Positions 36,035-44,992 of a stretch of 64,000 bases of DNA are shown piece after piece (position 1 is the first letter of the stretch; every line of letters begins with the position of its first letter). A program made the position numbers and the translations under genes. Origin of the DNA: Kineobactrum salinum (GTDB taxonomy: Bacteria; Pseudomonadota; Gammaproteobacteria; Pseudomonadales; Halieaceae). A model generated the notes under the pieces. The model was not told the DNA's origin. It ran no database searches and saw only the letters and a list, made by a program, of their open reading frames with translations. The stretch lies in assembly GCF_010669285.1 (NCBI RefSeq), contig NZ_CP048711.1, positions 1,674,001-1,738,000 of the forward strand, read 5' to 3'.

Positions 36035-37045
36035 ATGAGCAATCCATTCCCCCCCACTCTGATCGACCGGTTCCAGCGCCAGGTCAGCTATGTGCGGCTG
36101 TCGGTCACCGACCGCTGCGACTTCCGCTGTGTCTACTGCATGGCGGAGGACATGCGCTTCGTACCCAAGCCCCAGGTACTGACGCTGGAGGAACTTTACC
36201 GGCTGGCCGAAGCCTTTACTGCACTGGGTGTGCGCAAGATCAGGCTTACCGGAGGCGAGCCGCTGGTGCGCAACAACGTACTGTCACTGGTGCAGCGGCT
36301 GGGCCGGTTGCCGGAGCTGGAACAACTGGCGCTGACCACCAACGGCTCCCGGCTGGCGGGACTGGCGGGACCGCTGCACGACGCCGGCGTCAGCCGGGTC
36401 AACATCAGTATCGACAGCCTGCAACCAAAGCGTTTTCGCGAGCTGACCCGCTTTGGCGAACTGGCGACGGTGATCGCCGGCATCGATGCCGCCGTCGCCA
36501 CAGGCTTCAAGGGCATAAAACTCAATGCGGTCATCCTCAAGGGCCGCAACGACGATGAAGTAATGGACCTGGTTGAATTCGCCCGCGAGCGGAGCATCGA
36601 CATCGCCTTTATTGAGGAAATGCCGCTGGGCCGGATCGATGAACACAGCCGCAGCCTCAGTTTCTGCAGCAGCGAGGAGCTGCAACAACGCATCGCGGCG
36701 CGCTATCCGCTGACGGCGCTGGGCGAACCCGGCGGCAGTGCCGGCCCGGCACGTTATTACAGCATGGCCGACAGCCGCACCCGGGTCGGGTTTATTTCGC
36801 CACACAGCAACAACTTCTGCCACCTGTGCAACCGGGTCCGGGTGACCGTGGAGGGGCGGCTGCTGCTGTGCCTGGGCAACGAGCACTCAGTGGACCTGCG
36901 CGCAGTACTGCGGGAGCCGGGCAGCAGCCTGGAGACGCTGCAACACGCGATCGTCGCGGCGATGGCGCTGAAGCCCGAGAAACACCACTTCGACAACAGC
37001 GGAGAACCCGAGATTCTGCGCTTCATGAACATGACCGGCGGTTAG
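36035..37045 (+). CDS. moaA: GTP 3',8-cyclase MoaA
   Basis: A 336-residue radical-SAM enzyme that starts molybdenum cofactor synthesis from GTP. The first 4Fe-4S cluster uses Cys28, Cys32 and Cys35 (CDFRCVYC); the C-terminal cluster uses Cys262, Cys265 and Cys279 (FCHLCN ... LLLCLG). The C-terminal GG needed for activity is present. No other moa gene is near; instead a MoxR/CoxE-like pair starts ten bases later. Confidence 0.96.
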   Translation: MSNPFPPTLIDRFQRQVSYVRLSVTDRCDFRCVYCMAEDMRFVPKPQVLTLEELYRLAEAFTALGVRKIRLTGGEPLVRNNVLSLVQRLGRLPELEQLALTTNGSRLAGLAGPLHDAGVSRVNISIDSLQPKRFRELTRFGELATVIAGIDAAVATGFKGIKLNAVILKGRNDDEVMDLVEFARERSIDIAFIEEMPLGRIDEHSRSLSFCSSEELQQRIAARYPLTALGEPGGSAGPARYYSMADSRTRVGFISPHSNNFCHLCNRVRVTVEGRLLLCLGNEHSVDLRAVLREPGSSLETLQHAIVAAMALKPEKHHFDNSGEPEILRFMNMTGG

Positions 37046-37054
37046 CCCCGGCTG

Positions 37055-37996
37055 ATGCATACCCGGGATTTCCCCCAGCTGGCCTCGATCGAAGTCATTC
37101 AACAGGGCTTCGAGACATGCGGTTACATCTGCAGTTCCAAAATTGCCACCGCGGTATACCTCGCCTTTGCACTGCGCAAGCCGATCCTGGTGGAGGGCCC
37201 GCCCGGGGTGGGCAAAACCGAGTTGGCGAAGACCACTGCCGAGCTGCTCCAGCTGCCGCTGATCCGGCTGCAGTGCTATGAGGGCCTGGATGAGGCCAAG
37301 GCCCTGTACGAATGGAAGTACGGCAAGCAACTACTGTACACCCAGGTGTTGAAGGAGCAGCTGGGCGACCTGCTGCAGGGCGCTCGCGGCCTGGCCGAAT
37401 CAGTGGAGCGACTGCACCGTTTCGGCGACATTTTCTACTCCGAGCAATTCCTGGAGCCGCGACCGCTGCTGAAGGCGATGCAGCAGGAGCGTGGCGCGAT
37501 CCTGCTGATCGACGAAGTCGACAAGTCCGATTACGAGTTCGAATCGCTGCTGCTGGAGATACTCTCAGACTATCAGGTGTCCATCCCCGAGATCGGCACC
37601 ATCAAGGCCAGTGTCTCACCGATGGTATTTCTCACCAGCAACAATACCCGCGACATCAGCGACGCCCTCAAGCGCCGTTGCCTGCACCTGTATATACCCT
37701 TCCCCAGTGTGGAACTGGAGGAGCGGATCGTACGCAGCCGGGTGCCGGACATCGATAATCAGCTGCGCCACCAACTGGTGGCCTTCGTCCACTCGCTGCG
37801 CGAGCTGGACCTGAAGAAAACCCCCGCCATTTCTGAAACCATAGACTGGGCCCGCAGCCTGCTGTTGCTGCATGCCCGCGACCTGGACGAAGCCATGGTG
37901 CAGAACACCCTCAATGTGCTGCTCAAATTCGAGGAGGATATCGCTGCCGCCAACGCCGGTCTGCGCAAACTGCTGCGCAGCCCTGGATCTGCCTGA
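37055..37996 (+). CDS. MoxR-type AAA+ ATPase (CoxD-like)
   Basis: A 313-residue AAA+ protein: Walker A GPPGVGKTE (48-56), Walker B ILLIDEVDKSD, sensor SNNTRDIS and a C-terminal lid domain. MoxR proteins work with VWA-domain partners as chaperones in cofactor or complex assembly; the CoxD/CoxE pair matures the Mo/Cu centre of carbon monoxide dehydrogenase. It starts ten bases after moaA and is followed 14 bases later by a VWA protein. Confidence 0.9.
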   Translation: MHTRDFPQLASIEVIQQGFETCGYICSSKIATAVYLAFALRKPILVEGPPGVGKTELAKTTAELLQLPLIRLQCYEGLDEAKALYEWKYGKQLLYTQVLKEQLGDLLQGARGLAESVERLHRFGDIFYSEQFLEPRPLLKAMQQERGAILLIDEVDKSDYEFESLLLEILSDYQVSIPEIGTIKASVSPMVFLTSNNTRDISDALKRRCLHLYIPFPSVELEERIVRSRVPDIDNQLRHQLVAFVHSLRELDLKKTPAISETIDWARSLLLLHARDLDEAMVQNTLNVLLKFEEDIAAANAGLRKLLRSPGSA

Positions 37997-38010
37997 ACTG
38001 CAGCGCCGGC

Positions 38011-39420
38011 ATGCAATCGAGACTGGTCGATTTCATCGCGCTGCTGCGCAGTCACGATGTGCGGATATCCCCGGCGGAAACCCTCGACGCAATGGAAGTG
38101 GCCGCCACCCTGGGCTATGCGGGACGCGAGCGCCTGCGCGATGGCCTGGCCATGACCCTGGCCAAGACACCCGCCGAGGAGGCCGTCTTCGAACACTGCT
38201 TCGACCGCTTCTTCGACCGCCAGCTGGCGGATTTTGGCAGCACCCGGCGGGAGCAGGCGCAGGCCGAGCCAGCCACTGAAACCATCGGGCGGGAACTGGA
38301 GCCGGCAGCGGAGGGCCACGACGCGCCACTGCTCGACGCCGCCCGTGACGACGCCGCCCTGCGGGAACTGCTGGCCAACCCGCTGCTGCAGCAGCTGCAG
38401 GACAATGACCAGAACGCGCTGAACCTGGCTCTGGACCGGGCCGCGGAGCAAGTGGGGCTGGGGCAGATGCAGATGTTCACCCAGAAGGGACTGTTCACCC
38501 ACCGAATGCTTGAGGCCATGGGAGAGGCCAGCCTGCGCAACGTCATCATCGCGCTGGAACAACAGCACAGCCCTGCGCTGGCGCCGCTGCAGCGCTACCG
38601 CGACATTCTCCGCGAACAGGTGCGGGACTACGTGGAACGGGAATACCTGCTGCACGCCGAGGGTCACAACGCCCGTTTCATGGACGATATCCTGAGCCAT
38701 ACCCGCCTCAACAACCTGGAACAGCGCTACCTGCAACGAGTACAGGCCCTGGTGCATAAAATGGCACGCAAACTGGCTGAGCGCCACGCCCGCAAGCAGC
38801 GCCGCCACCGGCGCGGACGCCTGGACATGGGCCGCACCCTGCGCGCCGGTATCGCCAGCGACGGAGTCCTGTTCCAGACCCACTGGCGGCGGTTGCGCAA
38901 ACACAGGCCCCAATTGCTGGCGGTGTGTGATGTCAGCGGCTCAGTGGCGGCCTACGCCAAATTCCTGCTGTTGTTCCTGTACAGCCTGCAGGACGTGCTC
39001 CCGCGGGTACGCAGCTTTGCCTTTTCCAGTCAATTGGGCGAGGTGAGCGAACTGTTCGATCAGTACCCGGTGGAAAAAGCGATCGAACTGGTAAACTGGC
39101 GCTACGGCGGCGCCACCGACTACGGCAACAGCCTGCAGGATTTCGCACGCCTGGCGCTGGACGACATCAACAGCAGCACCACCGTAATCATCCTCGGCGA
39201 CGCGCGCAACAATCACGGCGACCCGCGGCTGGACATCCTGCGCAGTATCTACCAGCGCAGCCGCCGGGTGATCTGGCTCAACCCGGAGTCGCGCCGCGCC
39301 TGGGGCAGCGGCGACTCGGAGATGCTGCGCTACCACAGTGCCTGTCATTTTGCCGCCGAATGCAATAATCTTGCCCAACTGGAACGTGTGGTTGATCAAT
39401 TGCTCAGGTTGACACGATGA
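38011..39420 (+). CDS. CoxE-like VWA-domain protein
   Basis: A 469-residue protein. The N-terminal half is helical and charged; the C-terminal part is a von Willebrand A domain with a MIDAS site (CDVSGSVAAY, DxSxS) and GGATDYG further on. It is the usual partner of the MoxR ATPase upstream. The stop at 39420 is one base before the next gene. No carbon monoxide dehydrogenase structural genes are in the window, so the client is unknown. Confidence 0.88.
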   Translation: MQSRLVDFIALLRSHDVRISPAETLDAMEVAATLGYAGRERLRDGLAMTLAKTPAEEAVFEHCFDRFFDRQLADFGSTRREQAQAEPATETIGRELEPAAEGHDAPLLDAARDDAALRELLANPLLQQLQDNDQNALNLALDRAAEQVGLGQMQMFTQKGLFTHRMLEAMGEASLRNVIIALEQQHSPALAPLQRYRDILREQVRDYVEREYLLHAEGHNARFMDDILSHTRLNNLEQRYLQRVQALVHKMARKLAERHARKQRRHRRGRLDMGRTLRAGIASDGVLFQTHWRRLRKHRPQLLAVCDVSGSVAAYAKFLLLFLYSLQDVLPRVRSFAFSSQLGEVSELFDQYPVEKAIELVNWRYGGATDYGNSLQDFARLALDDINSSTTVIILGDARNNHGDPRLDILRSIYQRSRRVIWLNPESRRAWGSGDSEMLRYHSACHFAAECNNLAQLERVVDQLLRLTR

Positions 39421-39421
39421 G

Positions 39422-39628
39422 ATGATGCGCTACCACTGTAAGGATTGCAGTTACCAGGGCTCGCAGGTCAGCAGTGGCGGCGGTTGCCCGGCCTGTGGCT
39501 CATTCAATACCCAGATTGTCATGCAGCAGCAGACAGCGCCGCCCAGATCCCGCAAGGGCCAACTGACGCTGCTGGCCGTGTTGTGGCTGTGCTTCGCCGG
39601 CCTGCTGCTGACGAAGCTAATTGACTGA
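39422..39628 (+). CDS. Small zinc-ribbon membrane protein
   Basis: A 68-residue protein with two CxxC pairs (CKDC at about 6-9 and CPAC at 22-25) forming a zinc ribbon, and one transmembrane helix near the C-terminus (LTLLAVLWLCFAGLLLTKLI). A second ATG at 39425 would remove one residue. It begins one base after the VWA gene stop, so it belongs to the same transcript. Family not recognised; zinc-ribbon plus helix suggests a membrane-tethered adaptor. Confidence 0.75.
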   Translation: MMRYHCKDCSYQGSQVSSGGGCPACGSFNTQIVMQQQTAPPRSRKGQLTLLAVLWLCFAGLLLTKLID

Positions 39629-39640
39629 CGCTGCCGGCAA

Positions 39641-39848
39641 CCCGTCACGATGAATGACACTTGCTTGAAGCTTTTGGAACTTCGTAACCCGGTCGGCATC
39701 CTGGGAGGGGGCTTTCGAGACACGCCGTCAACCCGTCCATGGGGGCTCGTATGCAGCGTCCCTGCTGCATACGGTCTCGAAAGCCCCCTCCCAGGACGCC
39801 GACCTCCCACCGGGGTGAGTTAAAGCAAGTGCCATTCATCGTGACGGG
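39641..39848 (+). repeat. Palindromic intergenic element, copy 2, with terminal inverted repeats
   Basis: 208 bases with 28-base terminal inverted repeats (39641-39668 and 39821-39848) matching at 26 of 28 positions. Inside are 23-base perfect arms (39699-39721 and 39774-39796), an inner hairpin (39751-39757/39764-39770) and the family core on the minus strand. Compared with copy 1 the arms differ by a compensated pair (GGGTGC/GCACCC versus GGGGGC/GCCCCC). It ends four bases before the pilU stop and fills the gap between convergent genes, so it may also stop transcription. Confidence 0.88.
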
Positions 39849-39851
39849 ATA

Positions 39852-40976
39852 CTAATCGTCCCCATCGAAACTCTTCAGGCTCAGCTCCACCGAGCCGTCG
39901 GGCTTGCGCACCTCGCCCTCCTTGGCGAACTTGATCCGCAGACGCACATTGTTGACTGAATCGGCATTGCGCAGGGCCTCGTCCTCGGTAATCAATCCCT
40001 CCTGGTACAGCTCGAACAGTGCACTGTCGAAAGTCTTCATGCCCATGTTCTCGGACTTGCTCATCACTTCCTTGATACCGTCGATCTCGCCCCGCAGGAT
40101 CAACTCGGCCACCATCGGAGTACCCAGCAGGATCTCGATCGCGGCGCAGCGCTTGCTGTCCACGGTGGGGATCAGGCGCTGGGATACAAATGCCTGGATA
40201 TTCAGCGACAGGTCCAGCAACAACTGGTGGCGGCGTTCCTCGGGAAAGAAATTGATGATCCGGTCCAGGGCCTGGTTGGCATTGTTGGCGTGCAGGGTGG
40301 AAATGCACAGGTGACCCGTCTCGGCGAAGGCGATGGCGTGTTCCATGGTTTCCCGGTCGCGAATCTCGCCGATCAGGATCACGTCGGGTGCCTGGCGCAG
40401 GGTGTTTTTCAGCGCATTGTGCCAGTTGCGGGTGTCCACCCCCACCTCGCGCTGGTTGACGATGGACTTCTTGTGATTGTGGACGTATTCGACCGGGTCC
40501 TCGATAGTGACGATATGGCCGGCACTGTTGCTGTTGCGGTAATCGATCAGCGCCGCCAGCGAGGTGGACTTGCCGGAACCGGTGGCGCCGACAAACAGCA
40601 CCAGGCCCCGTTTGCGCATGACCACTTCGGTGAGGATGGGCGGCAGGCGCAGCGATTCCCAGCTCGGGATATCGGCGACGATATTGCGGGCCACGATACT
40701 GACCTCATTGCGCTGCATGAAGATATTGACCCGGAACCGGCCGAAACCCGAGATCGAGGTGGCCAGGTTCATTTCCAGTTCCTGCTCGAAATCCGCCTGT
40801 TGGGTCTTGTCCATCAGCTCGTACGCAATCAGCTTGATCTCGCCGGGCTTGAGGGTCTCACGGGCGATGGGCCTGAGCTTGCCCTGGAACTTGGCGCAGG
40901 GAGGGGCGCCGGTGCTCAAGTAGAGGTCCGAGCCGTTCTCGGTCGCCAGGGTTTTGAGCCATTCGGTTATGCGCAC
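39852..40976 (-). CDS. pilU: Type IV pilus retraction ATPase PilU
   Basis: A 374-residue secretion ATPase: Walker A GATGSGKST (130-138), Asp box and His box (IRDRETMEHA, LHANNANQAL), and C-terminal GMKTFDSALFELY. The C-terminal extension beyond about 350 and the pilus-type sequence fit PilU, the PilT paralogue that aids pilus retraction. Start is GTG at 40976. pilT is not in the window. Confidence 0.9.
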   Translation of the reverse strand: MRITEWLKTLATENGSDLYLSTGAPPCAKFQGKLRPIARETLKPGEIKLIAYELMDKTQQADFEQELEMNLATSISGFGRFRVNIFMQRNEVSIVARNIVADIPSWESLRLPPILTEVVMRKRGLVLFVGATGSGKSTSLAALIDYRNSNSAGHIVTIEDPVEYVHNHKKSIVNQREVGVDTRNWHNALKNTLRQAPDVILIGEIRDRETMEHAIAFAETGHLCISTLHANNANQALDRIINFFPEERRHQLLLDLSLNIQAFVSQRLIPTVDSKRCAAIEILLGTPMVAELILRGEIDGIKEVMSKSENMGMKTFDSALFELYQEGLITEDEALRNADSVNNVRLRIKFAKEGEVRKPDGSVELSLKSFDGDD

Positions 40977-41122
40977 ACAGGTCCACCTTCGTTCATGGAT
41001 CGGATCGCGGAGCCATTTCAGCGGCGATCCCTTACTCTAGCATCCTGCCAGCGCCCGACAAGCGATATCCGGAGAAAACCCCATTCGGTGAGCAGTCCCG
41101 CTCAAAGACCGCACCCTCTGGA

Positions 41123-42868
41123 TCAGAAGCTGTCCCTGATGGTGAACAGGATCTGGCTGCCGCTGACGTCGTCGTCCGTCATGAACGGGAAGGCAAGATC
41201 GACATGTACTACGCTGCCCTTCTCGGCGCGGCTGGAATTGAGCCGGATTCCAATTCCCGCGTTGGCCAGAACTCCGCCATTGCTGCCGTTGTCCTGCCCT
41301 TCAAACCAGGCCCGGCCCACGTCTATGAATGCTGCCAGGCCGACCTGGACCAGGCGAAAAGGATGCCAATCCGAATAGTAGCGCTGCTCCAGATTGAACA
41401 CGAATGAGCGATCGCCCACCTGGTAATTCAGCTCGTAGCCGCGCAGACCATTGTCGCCTCCCAGGGTCAGCTGCCGCTCCGCGGTGAGCCCGTCGGTATA
41501 ATCCAGCCGCAGACGGCTGAACACTGCCCACTGCCGCGACTGCTTGTGAAGATAACTGGTCTGGGTGGTCCACCAGAGGTTCTCGAAACGCTCATTGTCC
41601 ACACCCCAGAAACCTTCGAGGGTACTGTCCAGCTGCCACAGCCGGTAGTCATCGACTAGCAGGGTGTTCTCATAGCTGCCCTTTAGCACCAGCTGGTCCT
41701 GGCTGGCGCCCAGGTCCTTGCCTGACCAGCCCAGCACCCAGCTGTAGCGTTCACCTACATAGACGTCCTCGGTACGGCCCAGGTAGTTGAAATTGTGCAG
41801 CTCGACGAAACGGTCGGCGGTGGATTCGTAGCTAATATACGGATAGCTGTAGTCGCGGTCCTCGGGGAGTTCAAGCGGAGGAATGTCGGAATCGCTGAAA
41901 TCGAAGCTGTTGCTCTCGTAGACGTAGCCAAACAACCAGCGCCCCACCCGTCTGTGATCGCCGGTTGCGGAGGCGATGCCGCCAAAGGTTTCCACCAGCT
42001 CGGTCTTGTGCTCGAACTCCGCCACTTCATCTCCACGGAACCAGCGGGTTTCCTCCAGCTTCATCCGATTCAGGTCCAGCCCCGCCGACCAGCGCTCGTA
42101 GACCGAGAAGAACGGCCGCACCAGGCGCAGGCCGTGCTCATAGCCATCGTCGTTGTCCGCCATGGAGGCGCGCATGCGCCAGCGCGAGCCCGCCAGCGCC
42201 GGATCGACGTAGCGCACCGTATTGCCCGAGCGCTCTTCATCACTGTCGTGCTGGATGATGATCTGCTTTCCGGTACCCAGGAAATTGGCGTCGCGGAAAC
42301 CGATTGCATATTTGTTTTCGCCGCCGGAACGGCCCACTGACAACATCGGCGTGAAGGTCCAGATATCGCGGGTGATCACCTCGATATCCACTACGTCGCC
42401 ACAGCGGCGCCAGGGCCGCACCTCGGCATCATAGATAAAGCCCAGGTCGCGCAGGATCCGCTCGGACTCCCGCAGCCGTGCCACATTGAATTCTTCGCCC
42501 TCCTCCACCAGCAAATGATCCGCTATCACCCATTCCCGGGTTACGCTGTGGAAGTCATTGGCCCAGCGATAGAGCCATTTGTCCTCCTCCGGGTCGTCGG
42601 TGTCGAACACGGTGAAGCGCTGCTGGCGTATGCTGCCGATACGGCTGCCCGCCGGAATTTCCTGCTCAAAATCCTGATGCGCGGCGGAGGGTTCAAAACG
42701 AAAGCTCTCGGTCTGCGGCTGGGGCGGGATTTCAACGCAGGCCCCCTCGGCCGGATCCTGCCGGGCGACCGCGGGCAGCGCCAGCGGGAGCGATAGCGCA
42801 AGCCACAGGAGGCTGCGCGCCGCTACGGGAACGCAAGGAAAAGACTGACTGGCATACAATGGCAACAT
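41123..42868 (-). CDS. BamA/TamA-superfamily outer-membrane beta-barrel protein
   Basis: About 581 residues from the ATG at 42868. An N-terminal signal region (ALSLPLALPAVARQ) is followed by one POTRA-like domain (RESERILRDLGFIYDAEVRPW...DVVDIEVITRDIWTF) and a barrel of antiparallel strands ending in phenylalanine (ILFTIRDSF). LRGYELNYQVGD resembles the conserved RGY barrel motif of Omp85/TPS proteins. The role is probably insertion or secretion of a surface protein, partner unknown. A TTG at 42931 would extend the N-terminus by 21 residues. It lies between pilU and the hydrolase cluster. Confidence 0.72.
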   Translation of the reverse strand: MLPLYASQSFPCVPVAARSLLWLALSLPLALPAVARQDPAEGACVEIPPQPQTESFRFEPSAAHQDFEQEIPAGSRIGSIRQQRFTVFDTDDPEEDKWLYRWANDFHSVTREWVIADHLLVEEGEEFNVARLRESERILRDLGFIYDAEVRPWRRCGDVVDIEVITRDIWTFTPMLSVGRSGGENKYAIGFRDANFLGTGKQIIIQHDSDEERSGNTVRYVDPALAGSRWRMRASMADNDDGYEHGLRLVRPFFSVYERWSAGLDLNRMKLEETRWFRGDEVAEFEHKTELVETFGGIASATGDHRRVGRWLFGYVYESNSFDFSDSDIPPLELPEDRDYSYPYISYESTADRFVELHNFNYLGRTEDVYVGERYSWVLGWSGKDLGASQDQLVLKGSYENTLLVDDYRLWQLDSTLEGFWGVDNERFENLWWTTQTSYLHKQSRQWAVFSRLRLDYTDGLTAERQLTLGGDNGLRGYELNYQVGDRSFVFNLEQRYYSDWHPFRLVQVGLAAFIDVGRAWFEGQDNGSNGGVLANAGIGIRLNSSRAEKGSVVHVDLAFPFMTDDDVSGSQILFTIRDSF

Positions 42869-43015
42869 AACGGCCAAGATAGCGCCAATGAGGGGTACAG
42901 GGAAATGCCGGGAATGTGCATTTGTCCGCAATTGCGGAGAATTTGAGCTGGATTCAGCGGCACATCCCTGTGCGCGGGCTTCTTGCCCGCCACACAGGGG
43001 TGTAGCCAGCAGCCC

Positions 43016-44919
43016 TCAGACGTAGTAGTTGAAGCCCAACAGGTTCCAGTAGTAGTAGAACCAGATCAGGAACAGGCCGGCCACCGTCACCGTGCTGAAG
43101 CGGAGCCGGGACCAGACACTGCCTTCGCCGCGGCGCCAGAGCTGTACCGCGAGATACAGGTGCCACAGACCGGCGACGGTGGCCAGCAGTGGAAACACCA
43201 GCGCCACTTTCAACACGGTGGGCAGCTCATAGAACAGCGCCTGCAGGCCGGCGCTGAGGGCGATGCCGACCAGGATGAGAAACAACAGGTTGCTGACGGC
43301 CAGCGCGACCGACACGCGCCAGCGGGTCTTGGCGGCAGCGGTGGATTCCCGGTACCGCGACCACTGGTAGGCCAGCCGCAGGCAGATGCCGATACAGACC
43401 AGCAGCGCCAGCCCCAGCAGCGGGAGCACCACGCCCTTGCTTTCATACCAGGGCGCGCGGTACAACTGCATCACGCCCATGCCGTCAATGACATAGCCGA
43501 CCACAGCGCCATCCCCGTCCCGCTGGAAGGCGATACGGCCGTTGTCATCCACCTCCCGGAACAGATCCGGCTCCAGCTCGACATAGCGCTGGTCGTCCAC
43601 CAGCAGCGTATTGTCATCCATCGGCGTAACCGTCGAGCCTCCGAGCAGGCGCATCAACGCCTCGACTTTGGTAAAGCTGCCGCGATAGCTGTTGTAGGTA
43701 CCGGCGTACTGATCGGCACGTTCGGCAAAATCCGCGGGTGGCTCCACCGCCGGCTGGGCCGGGGGAAAGAAGTTGTCGTAGAAGGCCTCGACGAAGCCCT
43801 GGTGGGTGGGCCCGCCCCCGGTCCACTGAAGGAGGAAAACAGCATGAAATTTTCGCTGCGCGACATGCCGAAGTGGGACACGAACACGGTCGTGCCGCCA
43901 TCGTGACCAAATATATCCAGGCCGTCATAGCCATAGGCATAGTGGATAAAGCCCAGGCCCATGCCGTTGACCCGCGGATCGTGGCTGAAACCCTCTGTCA
44001 GCATCTGCTGCAGGGTCTCGGACCGCAGAATCCGCCGCCCCTCCCAGGCACCGTCATTGAGCAGCGCGCGGGCAAAACGCGCCATGTCCGGCGCCGTCAC
44101 CGCCGCCGCGCCAGCGGGGCCAAAATTGGCGACTATCTCGTAATCCAGCTCAACGTAGCCAGCCGCCTCGCGCCGATAGGCCCGGGCCATGTCCGCTTCG
44201 AGTTCCGCCGGCAGGGGTTCGACAAAGGTGGAGCGCTCCATGCCCAGCACGTCAAAAATATGCCGCTGGACGTAGGCATTGAACTCCATGCCGGAGACAT
44301 TGGCAACGATCAGCCCGGCCACGGCCGTGGCCCAGTTGGAGTAGGCGACGTGCTCGCCCGGCGGGTTGATCCGCTTGGGCTGGTAGCGTTCCATCGACTC
44401 CGCCAGCGGGACAATGCGCTCGACATCATTGATGATCAGGTAGCCCAGAGCTCCATCCTCGAAGCCTGCCGTGTGGGTCAGGATATGCCGCAGGGTCACC
44501 GGCTGGCCGGGCCAGCTGTCCTCGACCTGGAAAGTCTCCAGATACTGGTTGACGTCGACATCCAGATCCAGCCGGCCCTGCTCAACCTGCTGCATCACAG
44601 CCACCCAGGTGAACAGCTTGGAGATGGAACCCGGCCGGAACAGGCTGGTGGCGGCGTCGACCGGAATGCGTTTGGCCACATCGATGTAGCCGTAGCCCTT
44701 GGCGAACACCAGTTCGCCATCCTTCATCACCGCGACCACACCGGACGGGCTGTGATGGCGTTCCATCTGCGGCTTCACTGCGCCGTCGACAAAGGCCTCG
44801 ACCACCGCCGGATCGCTGACATCCGGTACCGCCGCCTGCAGCGGCCCGCAGGCCAGCAGCGTCGCTGCGACCAGCACGCCAGCCCGGCGCCACAGACTTG
44901 CCATTGTTCTTCTGTTCAT
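43016..44919 (-). pseudogene. S12-type serine hydrolase with C-terminal membrane domain (frameshifted)
   Basis: An exported class-C beta-lactamase/DD-peptidase-like protein split in two frames: 43654-44919 carries the catalytic domain (SxxK in PGSISKLF, YSN in AYSNWATAV, GHDGGTT), and 43016-43747 continues with EPPADFAERADQYAGTY and a C-terminal part with about five membrane helices. One extra G in the minus-strand run (43815-43819) restores a single frame of 634 residues joining FSGPGGGPTHQGFVEAFYD. Start taken as ATG at 44919. It is the last gene of the 52279-43016 cluster. Whether the break is biological or a sequencing error is open. Confidence 0.8.
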
Positions 44920-44992
44920 GATCATTCGCCCCGATAATCCCGATGTAAAAATACAGGGGCGAGGCTCTGCCGAGCCGGCGCCCCACAATTCG

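Noticed and set aside
41123-42868. Outer-membrane barrel gene considered as the translocator of a two-partner secretion pair
   Set aside because: No large adhesin or hemagglutinin gene lies beside it, so the more general Omp85-superfamily call is kept.
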